Source: a virus. Taken from it: a stretch of DNA of 34,978 nt. The stretch is taken from the IMG/VR virus record IMGVR_UViG_3300025138_013608, positions 1 through 34,978 of that record. One strand, 5' to 3'. The translations under genes and the position numbers were made by a program. Position 1 is the stretch's first letter. The number at the start of each line of letters is the position of its first letter. Shown piece by piece: positions 7,202 to 15,128 of this stretch. The notes under the pieces were generated by a model. The model did no database searches, was not told where the DNA came from, and saw only the letters and a list, made by a program, of their open reading frames with translations.

Positions 7202-7555
7202 ATGATTAACCCAGCCAAAAAAGCCCCAATGAGTGAAGCGGTTAACGTAGCCGCTGAGGCCGTAGAGTACGTCGATACGCTAATAGTCGATATGTTAGAG
7301 GGTAAGCACCCAAATAATTACGTACTACTGGGCACACTGCAAGAACAGCACACCGACATACAAATACAGCTGCATGTTATGCAAGACGAAAACAAATTTA
7401 TAGACGAAGTAGGCGCACCGCTCATAGCTAAAACGACCGCAGCGCTTGAAAAAACAACAGCACAAGACCTAGAGTTTATGCTTATACATCAGCCCAACCT
7501 GCTGCTAAAAGGCATTACTGAGTTACAGCAAAAGTTAAGGGATTTAACAGGTTAA
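7202..7555 (+). CDS. Hypothetical protein, end of early/middle operon
   Basis: This 117-residue, mostly helical, acidic protein begins at the base after the Mor-family stop codon. The AAGGAGA ribosome site lies inside the end of the mor gene (around 7187-7193). It has a helical N-terminal segment (AVNVAAEAVEYVDTLIVDML) and a C-terminal helix ending LQQKLRDLTG. No family is recognised. Codon use is like the early genes, and the composition becomes clearly more AT-rich just after its stop. Confidence 0.65.
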   Translation: MINPAKKAPMSEAVNVAAEAVEYVDTLIVDMLEGKHPNNYVLLGTLQEQHTDIQIQLHVMQDENKFIDEVGAPLIAKTTAALEKTTAQDLEFMLIHQPNLLLKGITELQQKLRDLTG

Positions 7556-7775
7556 ATTCATGTTTGCTGCTACCCGTACTTTTTCTGCAAGGATTTATAC
7601 AAAAGGTAACTTGATGGATAGAGCTTATAAAAAAGTTGATTATTTTTGCACTACTATCATTAAAAAGTTAAAAGTACACAGCATGGGTAAAAGCTAATCA
7701 GCTAAAGTTTATAAAATACTGTTTAAGTTCGTTTTTAATGTAGTAACCCTTGCTGTTATATTTTAGGAATTGGTA
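7556..7775. other. AT-rich gap after the Mor-family operon; possible promoter and tiny ORF
   Basis: This 220-bp stretch has no firm gene. A 45-codon ORF (7560-7697) has no clear ribosome site for its first ATG. A later in-frame ATG at 7614 follows AAAGGT, but the peptide is short and lysine-rich, so I do not call it. TG-T-TATATT at 7754-7762 resembles an extended -10 just upstream of the next gene. In Mu the Mor-activated middle promoter lies in this position. Confidence 0.4.
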
Positions 7776-7961
7776 ATGGATAACAAATTAAAAGAGCAGG
7801 CATTAAATGAGCTACACAACATTCAAGTCACCTTATCTTTATTTGCAGAGCTTGCAAGTCTCCCCAATAGTAATAATGTACCAATAGGCTTAAGTGATAT
7901 CGCTACGGTACTTGCAGATAATGCCCACCGGATGAAGCAAAATCTTAGTAATCTTGGTTAA
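7776..7961 (+). CDS. Small helical protein before accessory cassette 1
   Basis: The protein has 61 residues from the ATG at 7776, with AGGA at 7765-7768 as ribosome site. An in-frame TTG six bases earlier is also possible. The protein is helical (LKEQALNELHNIQVTLSLFAELASL, then IGLSDIATVLADNAHRMKQNL), of a type common in phages, but I cannot name the family. It stands alone, followed by a clear terminator at 7971. Base composition matches the AT-rich block rather than the early genes, so it may belong to the accessory segment. Confidence 0.6.
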   Translation: MDNKLKEQALNELHNIQVTLSLFAELASLPNSNNVPIGLSDIATVLADNAHRMKQNLSNLG

Positions 7962-7970
7962 TGAATTTAT

Positions 7971-7992
7971 AAGCCGCGCAATGCGGCTTTTT
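7971..7992 (+). terminator. Intrinsic terminator
   Basis: AAGCCGC (7971-7977) and GCGGCTT (7983-7989) form a GC-rich stem with a five-base loop, followed by further T residues to 7992. It ends rightward transcription after the small gene at 7776. It also lies downstream of the leftward membrane-protein gene, but a good U-tract exists only on the plus strand. Confidence 0.75.
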
Positions 7993-8007
7993 AAAATTTA
8001 AATAGCT

Positions 8008-8844
8008 TTAAACTAAACTAGGTAAATTAATATTATTGGTAAGGTCCATCTCTTCCGATATGACTTTGGCTCTCAGGTCTAAAATCTCTAATACTCCGTC
8101 GTCTAAAAGCTCTACGAACGTACCAGGATAATCATAGGCATCGTTATCACACTCAACTACTCCTCTGTATGTAAACTCTTTCAAGATTTCGACTAGAAGT
8201 TCTTTGCTTAAATTATCGTCTCTATTTAAGAGTTCTGCGATATTGAGAGTTTTGCCATCGGTATTGTAAAGTGCTACTAAAACATCCAATTTACATAATT
8301 CTTTACTATTTAAGTGTTTGTTTAATAGATTTCGAGGAATTTCAGTTTCAAGCATTAAAGGTGTAAACATATTAAAACGTTTTTTTAATCTATCTAACTC
8401 ATTATTAAAGTCAGTCTGTAAGGCGTTCAAAGCTTCTTTAGTATCATCCAATTCTTGGCTTATTTTTCCTACGGTTTCAATATCATTATCAGAATAGCTC
8501 TTGTTAAGTGCTTCAACAGCTTTCTTAAAACGAAAGTCAATTTTAAAGCTCCATAAATTCAATTGGTTTGTAAAAATTTTTAAATACAGAGCGATTAAAG
8601 GGAGCAATATCGTAAAAGCAAACGCGCAAAATATTGGGTAGCCGAAATTATGAGCTATATTTGTATGGGTTTCGTTAACCCACTTAAATTTATAAAGCAT
8701 ATTTTCATCACTAAAAACTACAAATAAAACTGCTTTCCAATTAAAAATAAACCAAAATATAATTAGGCTACCTAAGATTGGGTGAGACAATCTCTCGTGC
8801 ATGGCTGTTTTAGTTGAGTTATAAACTTCTGATATTGAAGACAT
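8008..8844 (-). CDS. Two-TM membrane protein with coiled coil and winged-helix-like C-terminus (accessory)
   Basis: This 278-residue protein is read leftward. Two hydrophobic helices lie at about 24-45 (ILGSLIIFWFIFNWKAVLFVVF) and 70-90. A long charged helix follows at about 105-157, consistent with a coiled coil. The C-terminal part (about 185-258, LVALYNTDGKTLNIAELLNR onward to VELLDDGVLEIL) has a winged-helix-like pattern and would be cytoplasmic. The N-terminal HERLSHP-ILGSLIIFWFIFNW pattern resembles a widespread uncharacterised membrane family, from memory. The gene is divergent from the KAP NTPase, with only 52 bases between the starts, so the two probably share a control region. AT-rich composition sets it apart from phage core genes. 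Proposed role: membrane partner of the NTPase, possibly in anti-phage defence or exclusion. Function unproven. Confidence 0.75.
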   Translation of the reverse strand: MSSISEVYNSTKTAMHERLSHPILGSLIIFWFIFNWKAVLFVVFSDENMLYKFKWVNETHTNIAHNFGYPIFCAFAFTILLPLIALYLKIFTNQLNLWSFKIDFRFKKAVEALNKSYSDNDIETVGKISQELDDTKEALNALQTDFNNELDRLKKRFNMFTPLMLETEIPRNLLNKHLNSKELCKLDVLVALYNTDGKTLNIAELLNRDDNLSKELLVEILKEFTYRGVVECDNDAYDYPGTFVELLDDGVLEILDLRAKVISEEMDLTNNINLPSLV

Positions 8845-8896
8845 CCTAATTCCTTTTGTTTATAGTTATGCATGATTACAATAAAAGGGATATTAC
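8845..8896. promoter_or_regulatory. Divergent promoter of accessory cassette 1
   Basis: Only 52 AT-rich bases separate the start codons of the membrane protein (minus) and the KAP NTPase (plus). Each side has its own ribosome site: AAAGG near 8885-8889 on the plus strand and AAAGGA around 8850-8857 on the minus strand. TATAGT- and TATAAA-like hexamers occur in both directions. Any promoters here must overlap, which suggests joint regulation of the pair independent of the phage operons. Confidence 0.5.
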
Positions 8897-10510
8897 ATGA
8901 GTCGATTTAACTGGGATAGTGAAATACCCTTCCTCAAAGAGAAATTACCACCGGATCTGCTTGATAGAGCAAAGCATGCAAGCTTTCTCACTAAAACGAT
9001 CAATAATGAGGTAAATCCAAAAAGAGGGGGCGACATTAACAGTATTAAAAGTCACGTTTTGAACTTAAATGCTGATTGGGGAGCTGGCAAAACTTATTTT
9101 TTGAAGCGGTGGGCTCACTCATTAAAGCAAGACCATCCAGTCGTTTATATTGATGCATGGTCAACTGATTATCTAGAATCTCCTTTAATTACCGTGCTAA
9201 CTGAGTTGCTAGAACAATTAAAAGAGCAAACATCACTAAAAGACACTCAGTCTGCAATCGATAAAGCAAGTGATGTACTTAAAAAAGCAGCACCTAAAGT
9301 TGCAAGTGCTGTAATGAAAAAGTTTCTAGGTTTTGATTTAAGTGTTTTTTCATCTGATAGTGAAGCTGAAACAACAGACCCTAAATGTGATGATGCTAGC
9401 AAGCCAAGTGATAGTAAAAAAAATGAAATTAATTTTGCTGCTGCTGGTGAAGCGATACTTAGTCAATTTTATAGCGAACACAAAAGCCACAAACAAAATG
9501 TAGAAGCATTGAGTAAATCTATAAAAGATTGGGTAAAACTAGTTAAAGAAAACCCTTCAGATAAAAGTCGGACGGCCATAATAGACTATCCCGCCTATAT
9601 TTTTATTGATGAGTTAGATAGGTGTAAGCCAACTTATGCAGTAGAAATGCTAGAAGCAATAAAGCATGTTTTTGATATACCAGGGCTTGTTTTCATAGTG
9701 GCAACGAACACCAAAGAACTACAACACACTGTAAAAGCAGTATATGGAGTTGGCTTTAACGCTGAGTCATATTTAAATCGGTTCTTTGATAGTAAGTACT
9801 TTATAAGAACAAGTTTATCTGTAGAAATGCTATTAACACATTGTGAAACAAAATTTTTAGAGTTTGACTATTTAGATGATAAAAATGTGGTGCTTTTTCC
9901 GTTTGTTGAAGACACTAAAGAAAAGCTTTTAAGTTTTGCTGTGTCGTTGTTCAATGCTTTTGAACTGGCGCCCAGAGAGGCAATAAAAATAATTAATCGC
10001 TTGAAATTTTCTATCTTATCACTTGTAAATGTAAAAGTTGATATCAGTGTATTGTTAGTAATGATAACTTTATTGAGTCATAGTAAAGAAAAGTACGATA
10101 CATTTCTCTATGAAATTATTAATAATCAATACACAAATATCAGATTCAATACGAATTTATCTGAGTTACAAAAAGCTTTATCGAATGTGAAAATTAATAT
10201 TAGTAATGAAGAGCAGGAGAGCGAAATAGCTGAAAAGTCGCATGATATGGGGAAAATAATTTCAGGGTACCTTAAGTCTACCATTAGTTTTAATTTCGCA
10301 CATTATTTATCAGCGATTAGGAATAGGCAATATGGACCTTTCGAAACGTTAATTAATAGTTTAATCAGTAATCAGGGGAAGACCATAGGAGGTTCAGAGC
10401 CTGATTACGATTTGATGATTCGAATATCAAAGTGCTTTAACAACGTTGAAATAAATATAGAGAAATATAAAGATGTTGTTGAGTTAGCAAATAATCTTGA
10501 TATGGCGTAA
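8897..10510 (+). CDS. KAP-family P-loop NTPase (accessory, candidate defence)
   Basis: This 537-residue protein has KAP NTPase hallmarks. Walker A is NADWGAGKTYFLKRW with K65/T66, and KAP-like YIDAWSTDY follows at about 84-92. Walker B is YIFIDELDRCKP with D238/E239, then an arginine/sensor region (GLVFIVATNTKELQHTVKAVYG). KAP ATPases often carry membrane helices between Walker A and B. Here the 170-residue insert is mostly charged and low-complexity (about 150-175), with at best one weakly hydrophobic stretch (about 134-150), while the divergent neighbour supplies two TM helices. Family members include PifA of plasmid F (phage T7 exclusion) and QatA of the Qat defence system. The gene is AT-rich, lies between the middle and late operons, and ends next to the late element at 10508. 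Role in defence is inference. Confidence 0.85.
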   Translation: MSRFNWDSEIPFLKEKLPPDLLDRAKHASFLTKTINNEVNPKRGGDINSIKSHVLNLNADWGAGKTYFLKRWAHSLKQDHPVVYIDAWSTDYLESPLITVLTELLEQLKEQTSLKDTQSAIDKASDVLKKAAPKVASAVMKKFLGFDLSVFSSDSEAETTDPKCDDASKPSDSKKNEINFAAAGEAILSQFYSEHKSHKQNVEALSKSIKDWVKLVKENPSDKSRTAIIDYPAYIFIDELDRCKPTYAVEMLEAIKHVFDIPGLVFIVATNTKELQHTVKAVYGVGFNAESYLNRFFDSKYFIRTSLSVEMLLTHCETKFLEFDYLDDKNVVLFPFVEDTKEKLLSFAVSLFNAFELAPREAIKIINRLKFSILSLVNVKVDISVLLVMITLLSHSKEKYDTFLYEIINNQYTNIRFNTNLSELQKALSNVKINISNEEQESEIAEKSHDMGKIISGYLKSTISFNFAHYLSAIRNRQYGPFETLINSLISNQGKTIGGSEPDYDLMIRISKCFNNVEINIEKYKDVVELANNLDMA

Positions 10511-10556
10511 TTCCCGAAATCCCGCACGGCCACTAATAAAGCCTAATTAACCACAA
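10508..10556 (+). promoter_or_regulatory. Late promoter element of the lysis/head operon (Plys-like)
   Basis: TAATTCCCGAAA, two variable bases, then CCGCACGGCCA occupies 10508-10532. It recurs with 23/25 identity at 20965-20989. A -10-like TAATTA sits at 10544-10549, 33 bases after the TTCCC start, versus TAAATC 35 bases after it in the other copy. There is no -35 consensus, as expected for activator-dependent Mu late promoters. In Mu, Plys precedes lys and is activated by C. Here the Mor/C-family protein is the obvious candidate activator. Confidence 0.7.
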
Positions 10557-10584
10557 TACCGAAAAACAACAAGGTTTTTCGGTA
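10557..10584 (+). repeat. Hairpin abutting the endolysin start codon
   Basis: TACCGAAAAAC (10557-10567) and GTTTTTCGGTA (10574-10584) are perfect 11-bp arms with a six-base loop. The last base is the A of the start codon. The AAGG ribosome site (10571-10574) lies in the loop and first stem base. It would be at or near the 5' end of the late mRNA, so it may protect the transcript or control access to the endolysin start. Confidence 0.6.
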
Positions 10585-11177
10585 TGTCTCCAACCCTCAA
10601 TCTAACTTACTTTAAACAATCCCCTGAAGTGCAAGCTGCACTGGCCCCGTACTCGCTTAAATTTGCCCAGTGCATATTACCTATCTTGTATTTGGAGGGA
10701 GGCTTGCGCAGCGATGGTGGGTTAAATAACGTAGCATCAGACCGTGGCGGCCTTACCAAATACGGCATAAGCCAGCGCGCTTACCCAACGGTAGATATTA
10801 AAAACCTAACGCTTGCTAAAGCGCTAAGCCTGTATCATCGTGATTATTGGCACGCCATGCACTGCGAGCAAAGCCCCGCAGGGGTTGACTTTATGCTGCT
10901 AGATGGCGCAGTACAGCACGGCGCACCCGCCATGACCCAATTAACCCAGCGATTAGTCAACTCAAAGCCCGATGGTCGCATGGGGCCAAAAACCCTAGCC
11001 GCTATCCTACAGCGTCAAGCCCTTAGCCTAACCGTATTGCTCAGCGTAAACCGTGGCCGAAAGTACGCCCGCATTTGTGCAAACGACTCAAGCCAAAAAC
11101 CAAACCTAGAGGGCTGGTATAACCGCTTAGCCCACGTAACCGAATTTGCAGTAAACCAGCTAAGCGGGGTGGCCTAA
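10584..11177 (+). CDS. lys: Endolysin, GH108-type N-acetylmuramidase
   Basis: This 197-residue protein matches the glycoside hydrolase 108 (ZliS-like) lysozyme family. The catalytic glutamate is E38 in LYLEGGLRSDGG, and the SDRGGLTKYGIS motif lies at about 52-63. A C-terminal peptidoglycan-binding type 3 domain follows (GPKTLAAILQ... to LEGWYNRLAHV). It degrades peptidoglycan at the end of the lytic cycle. No clear secretory signal is seen, so it should depend on the holin two genes downstream. It is the first gene of the late operon, behind the promoter element and hairpin, and its stop overlaps the next start (TAATG). Confidence 0.92.
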   Translation: MSPTLNLTYFKQSPEVQAALAPYSLKFAQCILPILYLEGGLRSDGGLNNVASDRGGLTKYGISQRAYPTVDIKNLTLAKALSLYHRDYWHAMHCEQSPAGVDFMLLDGAVQHGAPAMTQLTQRLVNSKPDGRMGPKTLAAILQRQALSLTVLLSVNRGRKYARICANDSSQKPNLEGWYNRLAHVTEFAVNQLSGVA

Positions 11178-11440
11178 TGGGTAAAAATTGGGATTGGTCA
11201 TATCTAAAAGGCCGCGAGAAACGCATGGAATTAGAAGTTGATGCGCGCATGCACAACATGCCATTCGACCCCCGCAAAATACCAATGCACAGCCATTGCG
11301 GCACTATGCAAAGCCACTTTAATAAAGGCTGGCAATCGGTTAGAGCCATCGACATACATCTGCGGGTAGACGGCCAGCAAAGCTACAAAAACGCCCGTGA
11401 AGCCCTTAAAAAACGCTTTGGAGAGTCTAATGGCAATTAA
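11177..11440 (+). CDS. RMF-like small protein in the lysis module
   Basis: This is an 87-residue protein. The middle section, FDPRKIPMHSHCGTMQSHFNK then GWQSVRAID (about 30-59), resembles the core of ribosome modulation factor, where a Cys and a GW pair are conserved. RMF dimerises 70S ribosomes into inactive 100S particles. The resemblance is short, and a plain phage-specific role is equally possible. It starts on the endolysin stop codon and ends 11 bases inside the holin gene. Confidence 0.6.
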   Translation: MGKNWDWSYLKGREKRMELEVDARMHNMPFDPRKIPMHSHCGTMQSHFNKGWQSVRAIDIHLRVDGQQSYKNAREALKKRFGESNGN

Positions 11441-11876
11441 AAACTGGTTTAACGTGGTCGAGCCAATCACCAATTTAATTGATGATCTCTTTACTAGCGA
11501 CGAAGAACGCCAAGCCGTTACCAACGAACTCAAGCGCATTGAAAACGCAGCTCAAAGCCAAGTGCTAGAGCTTGAGGGCAAAATTGTCGAGCTACAAGGC
11601 AAAGTGCTAGAGGCACAATCGCAAATTATTACCGCCGAAGCCAAAGGTGAAAGCTGGCTTCAACGTAACTGGCGGCCTATCACCATGCTTACGTTCTTAG
11701 TGTTGGTGTGCCTTGATTCATTCGGTCTATTAGCGTTTCGCTTATCAGAGCAAGCATGGGATTTATTGCAACTTGGTATAGGTGGTTATGTTATTGGCCG
11801 CTCAGTTGAAAAAGCCGCGCCAAGCGTTAAGCAAAGCATTAAAAACGTCATTGAAAAAGTAAGGAAACCGCAGTGA
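11430..11876 (+). CDS. Holin (3TM-type, Mu-like phage family)
   Basis: The start is taken as the ATG at 11430, ten bases after a GGAGAG site, giving 148 residues. A GTG at 11397 in the same frame lacks a ribosome site. An amphipathic N-terminal segment and a coiled coil (about 24-75) precede the membrane segments at about 85-105 (ITMLTFLVLVCLDSFGLLAF) and about 115-133, ending in a basic tail. This layout fits the GTA/Mu-type 3TM holin family (ESWLQRNWRP is its typical lead-in). It would permeabilise the inner membrane to release the endolysin. It overlaps both neighbours. Confidence 0.82.
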   Translation: MAIKNWFNVVEPITNLIDDLFTSDEERQAVTNELKRIENAAQSQVLELEGKIVELQGKVLEAQSQIITAEAKGESWLQRNWRPITMLTFLVLVCLDSFGLLAFRLSEQAWDLLQLGIGGYVIGRSVEKAAPSVKQSIKNVIEKVRKPQ

Positions 11877-12094
11877 GCAAATTAGACGACGCGCAAAAAA
11901 TAGAACAACACTTACTCGATGCCGCGCTATCAATTCAGCGCGAAAAAGCAAACACGTCCGGTGCAGCGTTTATGCACTGCCAAGAGTGTGGCATAGACAT
12001 ACCAAAACAACGCCGTGACGCGGTTAAAAACTGTAGTACCTGTGTAGATTGCCAATCGCTCATTGAAATACAACAACAGCACTATAGGCGCTAG
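11873..12094 (+). CDS. DksA/TraR-family zinc-finger protein
   Basis: This 73-residue protein begins with GTG at 11873 (AAGGA at 11861-11865) and overlaps the holin stop by four bases. An N-terminal helix is followed by the four-cysteine zinc finger CQECG...CSTCVDCQ, typical of short TraR/DksA-like phage proteins. TraR-type proteins bind the RNA polymerase secondary channel and alter promoter choice without ppGpp. The gene lies in the lysis module, as in many Mu-like phages. Confidence 0.85.
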   Translation: MSKLDDAQKIEQHLLDAALSIQREKANTSGAAFMHCQECGIDIPKQRRDAVKNCSTCVDCQSLIEIQQQHYRR

Positions 12095-12095
12095 C

Positions 12096-12422
12096 ATGGA
12101 TTTTATATTGGAATGGTGGAAAGCATTTTTAACCGTAGGTATTGCCATTATTGGGGCAAGCGCACTGGCATGGTTGCGCAGCACCTTTGTAACTAAAACA
12201 ACCCATGAGGTTGTATCTAAAGCGTTAGAAAGCCGTTTAAGTGCCGTAGAAAAAACAATAGAAGACTTGCCCAACGCCGACGACATACACGACCTAGACA
12301 AACGCCTATTAGAAGTAAGCGTAAAAATAGACGGCCTTAACCCACAGCTCACCGACATAAAACGCTTAACCGACTTACTAATGGAAAACGAACTCAGAGG
12401 CACGCGAAATGGCGATAGTTAA
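12096..12422 (+). CDS. DUF2730 (Mu gp25-like) membrane-anchored coiled-coil protein
   Basis: The preferred start is the ATG at 12096, one base after the previous gene's stop, giving 108 residues. An in-frame TTG further upstream is rejected. A single N-terminal membrane anchor (about 8-27, WKAFLTVGIAIIGASALAWL) precedes a long coiled coil (about 40-105). This matches the DUF2730 family of Mu-like phages. A spanin-like or lysis accessory role is possible from topology and position but unproven. Confidence 0.78.
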   Translation: MDFILEWWKAFLTVGIAIIGASALAWLRSTFVTKTTHEVVSKALESRLSAVEKTIEDLPNADDIHDLDKRLLEVSVKIDGLNPQLTDIKRLTDLLMENELRGTRNGDS

Positions 12423-12621
12423 CGACAAGTGCCAATGCGGTGCAAAAATCACCGTACTTACAGGCACAGATAAAACCGAGGCTTGTTATAAAAACATACA
12501 CGCTCAGGTTGTTACCACCAACGATTTTAATAAAGGCATAACCGATTACACGCTGTATTGCTGCATGAAATGCGGCGAACCAGTAGAAGAAGCCGTGCCA
12601 GCCCTTAAGCCCCACCCATAG
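12409..12621 (+). CDS. Small zinc-ribbon protein
   Basis: This 70-residue protein carries two cysteine pairs, CQC near residues 8-10 and CCMKC near 51-55, consistent with a small zinc ribbon. It overlaps the DUF2730 gene by 14 bases and lies 11 bases upstream of the gp26-like gene. No named family is recognised. The packing inside the operon and the shared codon use make it a real gene. Confidence 0.7.
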   Translation: MAIVNDKCQCGAKITVLTGTDKTEACYKNIHAQVVTTNDFNKGITDYTLYCCMKCGEPVEEAVPALKPHP

Positions 12622-12632
12622 GAAAAACCACC

Positions 12633-12932
12633 ATGGCAATGTTACAAGTTCAAGCCGAGCACCAACGAATTAGCATACTTATAACGCTAAAAGAATCCGC
12701 CGATTTTGGCGCTAACACCAGCATGCTAGCCGATGTATTACAACGCTATGCACTAGGTTGCAGTCGTGATCAGCTTAAAACCTTACTCAATTGGTTAGAG
12801 CAAAACGGCTATATAACACTCGATAAACTCACAGAAAACACATGGGTAGCCCGTATTACGCAATCAGGCATCGACGTAGCCGAGGGCATAAGTGTAGTAC
12901 CTGGCATTAAACGCCCTGGGCCACGAGGTTAA
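12633..12932 (+). CDS. VpaChn25_0724-type phage protein (Mu gp26-like), winged helix
   Basis: This 99-residue protein sits in the Mu gp26 slot between the gp25-like and small terminase genes. RISILITLKESADFGANTSMLADVLQRYALGCSRDQLKTLLNWLEQNGYI (in the first 60 residues) is a winged-helix pattern typical of the VpaChn25_0724 family. The C-terminal wing ends GIKRPGPRG. Possibly a DNA-binding packaging accessory protein. The function is not established. GGAAAAACC precedes the ATG. Confidence 0.8.
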   Translation: MAMLQVQAEHQRISILITLKESADFGANTSMLADVLQRYALGCSRDQLKTLLNWLEQNGYITLDKLTENTWVARITQSGIDVAEGISVVPGIKRPGPRG

Positions 12933-12934
12933 CT

Positions 12935-13531
12935 ATGAGCGAGTCAATCCGCAGAGGCCAACCCAGCAAGGTAGATCTGCTCCCAGAAGACATTAAAAAG
13001 CAGCTCGACTCAATGCTACGCGACAAACGCTTTAGCCAGGGCGAAATACTCGACGCCGTAAATACCCTTATTATTGAGTCAGGCTTAGACGAGGGCGCAA
13101 CCATTAGCCGCAGTGGCCTAAGCCGCCACGCACAAAAAACCGAAGCCATAGGCCAAAAGCTACGCGACCTGCGCGAGTCAACTAAAGAACTTACCGCAGA
13201 GCTTGGCGAAAAGCCGACAGGCGACACCACCAAGCTTATTTTAGAAATGGGCCGTTCTCAGCTGTTCCGCGCTATGCAGCAACAAATGATGAACCCCGAC
13301 GAAGACGCAGCGGTAGACATCGACACCATAAAAGACGCCATGCTAGCAGCTCAGCGACTAGAGCAAACCGCTATGGCCGCACACAAACGCCAGCAAGAAA
13401 TCGAAAAAGCTTATGCGCAAAAGCTCGCCAAAGACCTAGACCAAAAGGTTAAAAACGAAAACTTACCGCAAACCGCAGACGACATGCTGGCATTTTTCAA
13501 ACGTGACATATTAGGGCTAAAGCATGACTAG
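12935..13531 (+). CDS. Terminase small subunit, DUF3486 (Mu gp27)
   Basis: This 198-residue protein matches DUF3486. The N-terminal RRGQPSKVDLLPEDIKKQLDSML is the family opening, followed by an HTH (SQGEILDAVNTLI and ISRSGLSRHAQK) and a long helical C-terminal half. This is the DNA-recognition subunit of the headful packaging motor that starts packaging near the Mu left-end pac site. It overlaps the large subunit gene by eight bases (ATGACTAG). Confidence 0.9.
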   Translation: MSESIRRGQPSKVDLLPEDIKKQLDSMLRDKRFSQGEILDAVNTLIIESGLDEGATISRSGLSRHAQKTEAIGQKLRDLRESTKELTAELGEKPTGDTTKLILEMGRSQLFRAMQQQMMNPDEDAAVDIDTIKDAMLAAQRLEQTAMAAHKRQQEIEKAYAQKLAKDLDQKVKNENLPQTADDMLAFFKRDILGLKHD

Positions 13532-15128
13532 CACCGCGCAAAGCGTTACCCAAACCAACGAGCTACCGCTTAGCAAAGTGTCAGGTTCGTTAGCGGTTGC
13601 CATGGGCACCGACATACTTTTTGGCTATCAAAAAGCATGGATGGAAGACAAAGCAATAGTAAAAATTGCCGAAAAGTCACGCCGTACTGGGTTAACCTTT
13701 GCCGAAGCACTAGACGACGTACTAAGCGCAGCAGCAACCGCCAACGGCCAGAACACCTATTACCTTGGCTCAGACAAAGAAATGGCTAAGGAGTTTATAG
13801 ACGCCTGTGCATTTTGGGCGCAAAAGCTCAACATGGTAATGGGCGAAGTGGAAGAGGGCATATTTGAAGAAAAAGACCCAGACGGCACCAAGCGATCAAT
13901 CAACACCTTTGAAATTAAATTCCCAAATACCGGTAAAAAAATTGTCGCGCTCAGCTCTAATCCACGTAACTTGCGTGGCCGTCAAGGCAACGTAGTAATA
14001 GACGAAGCCGCATTCCACGACCGCCTAGACGAAGTACTAAAAGCCGCTATGGCCTTAACCATGTGGGGCGGTCGAGTACGTATTATTTCAACCCATAACG
14101 GCGTAGATAACCTATTTAACACTCTAATTACCCAAGCAAGGCGCGGCACTAAAAAGTATTCCGTGCATCATATCCCAATTGATAAAGCGCTAAAACATGG
14201 GCTATATAAACGCATTTGTTTGGTAAGTGGGCAAACGTGGACGCAAGCCAAAGAAGACGAATGGCTAGCTAATCAAGTTGATTTTTACCCCACTGCCGAT
14301 GCCGCAAACGAGGAGCTATACTGCGTACCAAGCCAAGGCGCAGGCCAATACCTGAGCCGCCGCCTGCGCGAACGTGCTCTAAGCGACGACTGCAAAGTAA
14401 TACGCTACGAAGCCCCCACCGACTTTGAAAGCTGGACAGAAGAGCAGCGAGTAAAAGACGTAGCCACATGGCTTGAACAAAATATAGATGATTTACTCAG
14501 TGGGTTAAATCCTGATCTAACCCATGCCTTTGGTGAGGATTTTGCCCGCAAAGGCGATTTAACCGTATTCAGTATTGGTGAAATAAACCAAGACACCAGC
14601 CTAACCGTGCCGTTTATGGTCGAGCTGCGCAACGTTACTTACGAGCAGCAAAAGCAAATCATGCTCTATATTTGTGACCGCATACCAAAACTACGTGGCC
14701 TAGCGTTTGACGCCACAGGTAACGGTGGTTTCTTAGCCGAAGCAGCAAGCCTTAAATACGGCACTGAGCTAGTAGATAGCGTGCATTTATCACAAGCCTG
14801 GTATCGCGAGTGGATGCCAAAACTAAAAGACTACTTTGAAACGAACAACATCACGCTACCAAAAGACCAAGACGTACTAGACGACCTAGGCCAAATTAAA
14901 CTTAAAAACGGTATTGCACAGGTAGATAAAGGTAAAAACACTGGCACCGATGGCAACAAACGCCACGGCGATAGCGCCGTATCAATAGCCATGCTAATAC
15001 GGGCAGCCGAAATGGACGGCAGCGCCATAGAATACACACCACTGCCAAGCAAAGCCCAGCAAGCTGCTAACAGCTTACGCCCCGACCACAGCGACGACCT
15101 TGCAAGTGATCGTAAGGCAGCCTGGTAA
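13524..15128 (+). CDS. Terminase large subunit (Mu gp28)
   Basis: This is a 534-residue packaging motor. The ATPase half has a degenerate Walker A (EKSRRTGLTF, about 50-59), typical of the gp28 family, and a clear Walker B (NVVIDEAAF, D160/E161). A coupling motif near IISTHNG (about 187-193) follows. The nuclease half, an RNase H fold, shows acidic residues in FGEDFARKGD (D339) and LAFDATGNGG (D396). It translocates DNA into the prohead and cuts host-flanked phage DNA after a headful. The stop codon overlaps the start of a small gene by one base. Confidence 0.94.
   Translation: MTSTAQSVTQTNELPLSKVSGSLAVAMGTDILFGYQKAWMEDKAIVKIAEKSRRTGLTFAEALDDVLSAAATANGQNTYYLGSDKEMAKEFIDACAFWAQKLNMVMGEVEEGIFEEKDPDGTKRSINTFEIKFPNTGKKIVALSSNPRNLRGRQGNVVIDEAAFHDRLDEVLKAAMALTMWGGRVRIISTHNGVDNLFNTLITQARRGTKKYSVHHIPIDKALKHGLYKRICLVSGQTWTQAKEDEWLANQVDFYPTADAANEELYCVPSQGAGQYLSRRLRERALSDDCKVIRYEAPTDFESWTEEQRVKDVATWLEQNIDDLLSGLNPDLTHAFGEDFARKGDLTVFSIGEINQDTSLTVPFMVELRNVTYEQQKQIMLYICDRIPKLRGLAFDATGNGGFLAEAASLKYGTELVDSVHLSQAWYREWMPKLKDYFETNNITLPKDQDVLDDLGQIKLKNGIAQVDKGKNTGTDGNKRHGDSAVSIAMLIRAAEMDGSAIEYTPLPSKAQQAANSLRPDHSDDLASDRKAAW

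Noticed and set aside
7560-7697. 45-codon ORF after the Mor-family operon
   Set aside because: No ribosome site before the first ATG, lysine-rich content expected of AT-rich DNA, and no overlap or coupling with neighbours.
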